A DNA stretch of 23,202 nt from a virus. The DNA is taken from IMG/VR virus record IMGVR_UViG_3300047357_000912, positions 1-23,202 of that record. The stretch is one strand, 5' to 3'. Shown one piece after another: positions 18,525-23,202 of the stretch (the stretch's first letter is position 1; each line of letters starts with the position of its first letter). A model generated the notes under the pieces. The model saw nothing but the letters and a program-made list of their open reading frames with translations, had not been told where the DNA came from and did not search any database. The translations under genes were made by a program, and so were the position numbers.

Positions 18525-20117
18525 ATGAGTTTACCTTTTAAGTATATATGTAAGTTTTCTGAAAGTGTTGTAGCTTCTAGCCCGAAAAGCGAACAGATTG
18601 AATCTTTAGCGTCTGTTGAATCTTTAAGGGACTTGATACCAGAAGATATTGATTTTGGAAAGAATATTGATTTAGTTGGAGTAGCATTTAACGGCGCTGT
18701 AGCAAACATGTTCAATAAGAATGGAGACGGAATCGATACCGAGACCGCAATAGCTATAAAAGACTACTTCATTCACAAGCCCACTAATATAGAACATCAA
18801 AGAAAGAAAGTGGTTGGACATGTCGTAGGAGCTTCATTCTCTAAATACGGAACAAACGAATTGATGAGCGAAGAAGAAGCGGCTGCAAGCGATGAGCCTT
18901 TTAATATTGCATTATCTTCTGTTGTATATAAAACGGTTAACCCCGAATTTGCAGAACTCGTTCAGAAATCCGTAGATGAAGAGGATGAGCTTTATCAAAA
19001 AGTATCAGCGAGTTGGGAAATTGGATTCAATGATTATGTAATTGCCGTTGGAAGTGACAATTTAAAAGATGCGAAGATCATCGAAGACGAAGAAGGTAAA
19101 GAAGAAAATAAACAATTTCTTAAGGCATATGGAGGAAACGGAAGAAACGACGACGGAGAAGAAGTTCATCGCTTGATCGTTGGAGATGTTTATCCTCTTG
19201 GGATCGGCTTCACAGCTAATCCAGCGGCCGCCGTAAAGGGTTTAACTGTAGACGAAAAAAGCATCCGAGAGTTTAAATTAAAAGATAGCGGAGAAAGCTC
19301 CAGCTATGAAAAAATCGAAATAAAAAAAATAAAAAGTTCCCATTTACATAAACACGATGTAAATTTAAGCAAGAACTTAAAACCTAATATCATTATGGAA
19401 CAAGAAATTTTAAACCAAGTAAAAGAAACCTTAGAAGCTCAAGCTTCGTCTAAGAAACTTTCTGAAGAGGCTATTGCCAACATCACTAAAGTTTTTCATG
19501 ACGCTATCATTCAAAAGAATGACCAGTGGCAAGCAGACAAAGAAGAAATGGGAAAAGCAAACGAAGAACTCGTTCAAGCTTCCGAAGAGTCTAAGAAGAC
19601 CATTGAATCTTTAAAAGAAGAAATCGCAGCAATGAATCAGCAAGTTGAGCTTCTCAAAACTGAAGCTGCTGCAAAAGAAGCTTCCGAGAAGTTTAATGAC
19701 AGAATGAGCGCACTTGATGATCTTTTCGAATTAGAAGACGAAGATCGAGTCGTTCTTGCTTCTGATCTTAAATCACTTGATTCTACAGAAGAAGCTTATG
19801 CTGAGTATAAGGAAAAACTTTCTGTAATGTGGAAACACAAAACAAAATCTTTTAAGGAAGAACAACAAAAAGCTATTGCAGCTAAAGTTGAAGAGCAAGT
19901 TCAAAAGAGAATTTCTGAACTTTCTTCCGCAAGCGAATCTACAGAAGAAGTAGCAGAAGAATCAACCGAAGAGGTTGTTGAAGAAGCTATCGAAAATGCA
20001 GAAATCGAAGAAGAGGTGGTTGCCAACAATAATGGCGATGCAACTCAAGACCAACTAACTTTAAGGGAAAAATTTAAACAAGCTTTCTCGAAGGACAACG
20101 TAAACATTCAATACTAA
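18525..20117 (+). CDS. Prohead protease fused to scaffold domain
   Basis: A 530-residue protein. Residues 1-270 resemble a prohead protease: after LVGVAFNGAVANMFNKNGDG comes HKPTNIEHQRKKVVGHV with a candidate catalytic His91, then VSASWEIGF with a candidate Ser161 or Ser163, spaced as in herpesvirus/HK97-type maturation proteases. Residues about 290-500 are helical and charged with a coiled-coil scaffold look (KTIESLKEEIAAMNQQVELL), ending in a Glu-rich tail. An in-frame ATG at 19395 (Met291, MEQEILNQVKETLEAQ) falls exactly at the domain border and could give a free scaffold, as in lambda C/Nu3. The call rests on position and residue pattern, not on a close match. Confidence 0.8.
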   Translation: MSLPFKYICKFSESVVASSPKSEQIESLASVESLRDLIPEDIDFGKNIDLVGVAFNGAVANMFNKNGDGIDTETAIAIKDYFIHKPTNIEHQRKKVVGHVVGASFSKYGTNELMSEEEAAASDEPFNIALSSVVYKTVNPEFAELVQKSVDEEDELYQKVSASWEIGFNDYVIAVGSDNLKDAKIIEDEEGKEENKQFLKAYGGNGRNDDGEEVHRLIVGDVYPLGIGFTANPAAAVKGLTVDEKSIREFKLKDSGESSSYEKIEIKKIKSSHLHKHDVNLSKNLKPNIIMEQEILNQVKETLEAQASSKKLSEEAIANITKVFHDAIIQKNDQWQADKEEMGKANEELVQASEESKKTIESLKEEIAAMNQQVELLKTEAAAKEASEKFNDRMSALDDLFELEDEDRVVLASDLKSLDSTEEAYAEYKEKLSVMWKHKTKSFKEEQQKAIAAKVEEQVQKRISELSSASESTEEVAEESTEEVVEEAIENAEIEEEVVANNNGDATQDQLTLREKFKQAFSKDNVNIQY

Positions 20118-20134
20118 AATAGAGGAAAAATAAA

Positions 20135-20800
20135 ATGGCTAATAGACTACTTCCATTCAGACAATACAACGAACACGACGTCGTCAACTTGTTTTCGCTT
20201 GACACATCAAGCTTAAATTTGGCGGAAATGACCCACGCAGGTAGTGGTCATTGGGACGCAGGCGTGATCGTATCAGTGACCAACGGCGATATGACTCAAG
20301 AGCCCATCGCAAACGGTACAGCTCAATTACAATCTTACTTAGGTAAAACTGACTACCCTCACGTGGGTGGAAATTCTTACCCTGAGGTACCTTTAAAAGT
20401 TAGCGCTGCTGACGGAGCACTTGCTGATCCAGATGTTTCCCACGCTTTAGGAGTTACTCTTCGCCAGACCATCGCTTTTGATGAAAATGGTGAGAAGTTC
20501 CTTTACTACAAACAAAAACTTCTTGAGCTTTATGGAGTTCTTCCTGGTGAAGCAGTTCCTGTTTTATCGAAGGGTATTATTACTGTAGCTGAAAGCGCAG
20601 TAGGTGGAATCCTCACGGAAGGTAAGCCTGTTCATATTGGCGCAGGACCAAACGCAGGAAAGTTCGTTGACAATCCTGCCAACAGAAAAGCTGGAATTTG
20701 CATAGGAAAAGGAAATCGCGACGATGTTGGAACAAATCCTGACTATTTTGCAGGAGACGGATCAACTGGCGCTTACTACGTAATCAAGCTTGACCTTTAA
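20135..20800 (+). CDS. Putative capsid decoration / head protein
   Basis: A 221-residue protein between the scaffold-protease and the major capsid gene, where decoration proteins or head spikes usually lie. It begins MANRLLPFRQYNEHDVVNLF and is rich in Gly, Ala and Val in its later half (VHIGAGPNAGKFVDNPANRK), like small beta-rich decoration proteins. A Shine-Dalgarno-like GAGG precedes the start by about 10 nt. No motif settles the function; it probably binds the capsid shell. Confidence 0.75.
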   Translation: MANRLLPFRQYNEHDVVNLFSLDTSSLNLAEMTHAGSGHWDAGVIVSVTNGDMTQEPIANGTAQLQSYLGKTDYPHVGGNSYPEVPLKVSAADGALADPDVSHALGVTLRQTIAFDENGEKFLYYKQKLLELYGVLPGEAVPVLSKGIITVAESAVGGILTEGKPVHIGAGPNAGKFVDNPANRKAGICIGKGNRDDVGTNPDYFAGDGSTGAYYVIKLDL

Positions 20801-20826
20801 TATTTAACTAGAGAGTATCAAAAAAA

Positions 20827-21960
20827 ATGAAAATTACACTTAAGAGAACAGAAGAACAAGTCGAGCTCGTAAAGGCTATGGCTTCACGAAATCGCGAAGT
20901 TGCTTATGAAGCACAAATGGCGTTGGCAGAATTCATCGGACCAGTTTTGGCCGAGGTTGTAAACCAAGCTCCTACGCTTAGTAACTTATTCACAAACTTC
21001 CAGTTTAACGATATGGACAGTCCTAGTATTCCTTTGGATCTTTACTATGATGTTACTGCTCCAGATTACGTAAAGGTTTACAGCACATCAGTTCCTGGTG
21101 GTCTTCCAACCAATACTGTAACACCAACCGCTTCAGAAATGAAGTTCACGACTTATCGTCTTGATAGCGCTGTTGATTTCGACAAACGCTACGCTGCTAA
21201 GTCTCGTTTAGACGTTGTTGGTAAATCATTTACTCGTATTGCTCAAGAAATTCTTCTTCGTCAAGAATCTACTTCTGCAAACTTGATCTTGGGAGCATTG
21301 TTTAATGCTGACACAAATGGTGTAGCTCACACTCAAGCAGCTAACGCAAATACATTGATCCTTGATGATTTCAATAAGCTTTTGACTAAAGCAAAACGAA
21401 TCAACACTGCATGGACAGGTGGAACTCCAGAAGGCCGAATCAAAGGAATCACTGATATGATCATGAGTCCTGAGGCTGTTGAAGGTCTTCGTGCGATGGC
21501 TTACAATCCTGTTAATACGCGTGGTTTACAGACAACATCTACTGTTAACATTCCTGCTGGTACAGATCTCAACGGTGGAACTACAACAGTCTCCAATCCT
21601 GGAGCCGGAGTTATTGCAGCTACCGATGAAATGCGCAACGCAATTTATCAAAACGCTGGTATTCCTGAGTTCTACGGTATTTCCATCATGGAAATCAACG
21701 AGCTTGGCGCAGGTCAGAAGTTTACAAACGTATGGAATACTCTTGCTGGCAGAAGCGATAATGATTTAGTTATCGGTCTTGATCGCTCACGTGAATCTTT
21801 ATTCCGTGCGGTTGCTCTTGATTCTGAAACAGGATCCGAGTTTACTCTCTTGGCAGATGATCAGTACAGTATTCGTCAGCAAAAAATTGGATACTACGGT
21901 TCTCTTGAAGAAGGCCGCATGATCCTTGATGACAGAGTTCTTACTGGAATCACTCTATAA
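20827..21960 (+). CDS. Major capsid protein (HK97 fold)
   Basis: A 377-residue protein in the major capsid position. It has the look of an HK97-fold protein: an N-terminal helical part (EQVELVKAMASRNREVAYEA), a spine helix (FTRIAQEILLRQESTSANLI), a glycine-rich A-domain segment and a C-terminal IRQQKIGYYGSLEEGRMILD. Its length is close to that of HK97 gp5 (385) and well below T4 gp23 (521). The leader is CAAAAAAA with no strong Shine-Dalgarno. An intrinsic terminator follows, as usual for a strongly expressed capsid gene. Confidence 0.9.
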   Translation: MKITLKRTEEQVELVKAMASRNREVAYEAQMALAEFIGPVLAEVVNQAPTLSNLFTNFQFNDMDSPSIPLDLYYDVTAPDYVKVYSTSVPGGLPTNTVTPTASEMKFTTYRLDSAVDFDKRYAAKSRLDVVGKSFTRIAQEILLRQESTSANLILGALFNADTNGVAHTQAANANTLILDDFNKLLTKAKRINTAWTGGTPEGRIKGITDMIMSPEAVEGLRAMAYNPVNTRGLQTTSTVNIPAGTDLNGGTTTVSNPGAGVIAATDEMRNAIYQNAGIPEFYGISIMEINELGAGQKFTNVWNTLAGRSDNDLVIGLDRSRESLFRAVALDSETGSEFTLLADDQYSIRQQKIGYYGSLEEGRMILDDRVLTGITL

Positions 21961-21988
21961 TAGAGTCTCAAAGGAAACTTTCAAAAAG

Positions 21989-22016
21989 TCCACCTTTATG
22001 GTGGATTTTTTGTTTG
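21989..22016 (+). terminator. Intrinsic terminator after the major capsid gene
   Basis: TCCACC (21989-21994) and GGTGGA (22000-22005) form a perfect 6-bp stem with loop TTTAT, extended by A-T pairs, followed by TTTTTTGTTTG. Confidence 0.9.
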
Positions 22017-22065
22017 TGGATATTAACATATGTTTATATAATAAATAAAGGAAAAAGGAAAAATC

Positions 22066-22458
22066 ATGGCTAAAAAAACAAACACAAGAAAAAAGGCAAC
22101 AAAAGCACCGATGGAATTTAGTGACGGAGTTGATCATTTAAAAGAGGAATCAAAAGAAGCAAGAGACCTCGAACAATTAATGGGCTTCAAAGAGAAGAAT
22201 CCATTTGGTTACGATACATCAGAAGCATTCGACTCAGCAATAGAGACTATGCCGATTACTAGTTTGCAAGAACTAGCAGTTAAATCTGGAGTATTTCCAT
22301 CGGGAACAAAAGCAATGCTAAAAACAAAGCTCAAGAAAGCATATTCTCAGTATACTACTGGAGGTGCAAACAAGGTGGTTCAAGTAACCAAACCAATCGT
22401 TGACCCGGAGTCAGAGCAAGGTAAAAAATTACTTAAGATACTTGGAGAACAATTCTAA
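22066..22458 (+). CDS. SAP-like domain protein, head-associated
   Basis: A 130-residue basic protein. Residues 63-93 (PITSLQELAVKSGVFPSGTK followed by AMLKTKLKKAY) match the SAP motif, a helix-turn-helix that binds DNA, with the usual hydrophobic, Gly and Lys positions. The N-terminus is Lys-rich and the rest is polar. It follows the major capsid gene after a terminator and has a good Shine-Dalgarno region (AAAGGAAAAAGG). It could be a DNA-linked head or neck protein; that role is inferred from position. Its stop TAA shares its last A with the next ATG. Confidence 0.8.
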   Translation: MAKKTNTRKKATKAPMEFSDGVDHLKEESKEARDLEQLMGFKEKNPFGYDTSEAFDSAIETMPITSLQELAVKSGVFPSGTKAMLKTKLKKAYSQYTTGGANKVVQVTKPIVDPESEQGKKLLKILGEQF

Positions 22459-22994
22459 TGTCTTTCAATCAGATAGGTCAAATAGCTAGCGGCGTACTTC
22501 AGTACGATTTTGATTTCATTACCGGCACTACAGAGAAAGCTGCTGAGCTGTTGACCATATCTGGTAGCCTGAGCGGGCATGTAGGACAATTAAATGTTTT
22601 AATCAACCAATCATTTGGATACACTGGCTCAGGAGGAGATGTAAACCCGCCACTTCAAGAAGAAGAAAAAGAAATACTCGTTCAGCTTTATATCAAGGAC
22701 TATTACTTTAAGGAGGCAAGAAGGGTGCTTAGAAGCCTTTACGACGCAAGTTCGGCCTCAGCCTTTAATGAAAGCGAATGGACTGAACTACGCGAAGGAG
22801 ATACCACAATAAAAAGAGGAGTCTTTTCAGCCAAGGATAGAGTCAGTGCGTCAAGAAATTATAAAGAATTAGCAGAAGAAGCAGACAAGAAAATTACAGA
22901 GCTTGTGGGTGCGTATAATATGTATGGCGCTCAACCCAGACAGGTTGCTGGAAATGATGGATGGACTGTTACTGGTTCGGGTTATTGTTCTTAA
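22458..22994 (+). CDS. Putative head-tail connector / virion protein, 178 aa
   Basis: A 178-residue protein that starts in the stop of the SAP-like gene (TAATG). The segment EKEILVQLYIKDYYFKEARR (about 74-93) followed by RVSASRNYKELAEEADKKIT looks like a helical connector fold, and the position after the capsid genes fits a neck or head completion role. The N-terminal 60 residues are beta-like (DFDFITGTTEKAAELLTISG). No clear match, so the function is inferred from position. Its stop overlaps that of the convergent gene to the right. Confidence 0.75.
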   Translation: MSFNQIGQIASGVLQYDFDFITGTTEKAAELLTISGSLSGHVGQLNVLINQSFGYTGSGGDVNPPLQEEEKEILVQLYIKDYYFKEARRVLRSLYDASSASAFNESEWTELREGDTTIKRGVFSAKDRVSASRNYKELAEEADKKITELVGAYNMYGAQPRQVAGNDGWTVTGSGYCS

Positions 22995-23202
22995 AACCCG
23001 TTCCAGTTGAAACCGTCCCAATAGTTGGTGATATTGCCGTTTGTAGTATTGCCTGAGGTATCTCGTCCTTTGTAGGTTGTTAAGAGGTTTAAAGTAGGAG
23101 TAATATTATTTGCCATAACGTAATCTTGACCTTGGACCGTCAAACCTCCTAATTGAGTAGTTGGATTTGCCAAGGTGTTTCCTGGAATATAATTTGCTAT
23201 TT
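22991..23202 (-). CDS. C-terminal part of a - strand structural-like gene (runs off the window)
   Basis: The - strand frame is open from the window end to a TAA at 22991. The visible 69 residues end in NGNITNYWDGFNWNGF and contain GGLTVQGQDYVMANNITPTL, an Asn/Gly/Thr-rich composition like tail fibre or virion proteins. The start lies beyond the window; an internal TTG at 23173 should not be taken as the start because the frame remains open upstream of it. The stop codon overlaps that of the convergent 178-aa gene in a shared TTAA. Confidence 0.65.
   Translation of the reverse strand, partial: IANYIPGNTLANPTTQLGGLTVQGQDYVMANNITPTLNLLTTYKGRDTSGNTTNGNITNYWDGFNWNGF

Noticed and set aside
1-23202. 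tRNA genes
   Set aside because: No cloverleaf or GTTCRA-type T-arm stretch was noticed on either strand by eye; a covariance-model search would be needed to exclude one.

Overview
This window is part of the genome of a large, AT-rich, tailed double-stranded DNA bacteriophage. The right two thirds carry a recognisable virion module on the + strand: a PhoH-type ATPase, a phage sigma factor, a large terminase, a portal, a protease-scaffold fusion, a putative decoration protein, the major capsid protein and two head/neck candidates. The host cannot be named. The early promoters read TTGnnn-17-TAnnTT, which resembles the TAnnTTTG type of Bacteroidota as much as a plain sigma-70 site, so a Bacteroidota host is possible but unproven. 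No tRNA, rRNA, CRISPR array or insertion sequence was seen.

Region 1 (about 1-6130) is an accessory region of very small genes. On the + strand three transcription units run from 95, 1080 and 2110. On the - strand a row of small genes lies between 3410 and 5989, most with their own promoter. Ten promoters share one geometry: a -35 (TTGACA, TTGTGT or TTGCGT-like), exactly 17 bp, a TAnnTT-like -10, exactly 6 bp, then the start codon. This predicts leaderless mRNAs. These ten promoters defined the true starts of several genes and exposed genes shorter than 60 codons (56 aa at 4061-4231, 51 aa at 5565-5720). Genes further along each unit instead show Shine-Dalgarno-like or A-rich leaders, or start-stop overlaps.

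Between these units lie at least fourteen copies of a 25-nt imperfect palindrome (left arm like TAAGTGCTTG, 5 nt, right arm CAACGACTTA). Five pairs are separated by a 17-nt GC-rich spacer that always contains GGCC-N-GGCC, giving a strict 42-bp period. All copies point the same way regardless of the direction of nearby genes, and none was noticed to the right of 6124. This looks like an undescribed DNA-level element (recombination, replication or partition site, or a modular-shuffling cassette) and is the most interesting thing in the window.

Region 2 (6387-9226) holds a conserved basic phage protein, a small conserved protein and, on the - strand, a tail fibre-like protein preceded by a small protein resembling the MbcA/ParS/Xre antitoxin C-terminal domain.

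Region 3 (9290-14442) holds PhoH, a membrane-anchored GAF-like protein, a zinc-ribbon protein overlapping the sigma factor, three unknown proteins and a C2H2 zinc finger-ERCC4 nuclease whose stop overlaps the terminase start.

Region 4 (14439-23202) is the packaging and head module, followed by the C-terminal part of a - strand gene running off the window. Many genes of regions 2-4 have a GTGTA motif 9-13 nt before the start codon. This is a candidate late promoter, possibly read by the phage sigma factor.
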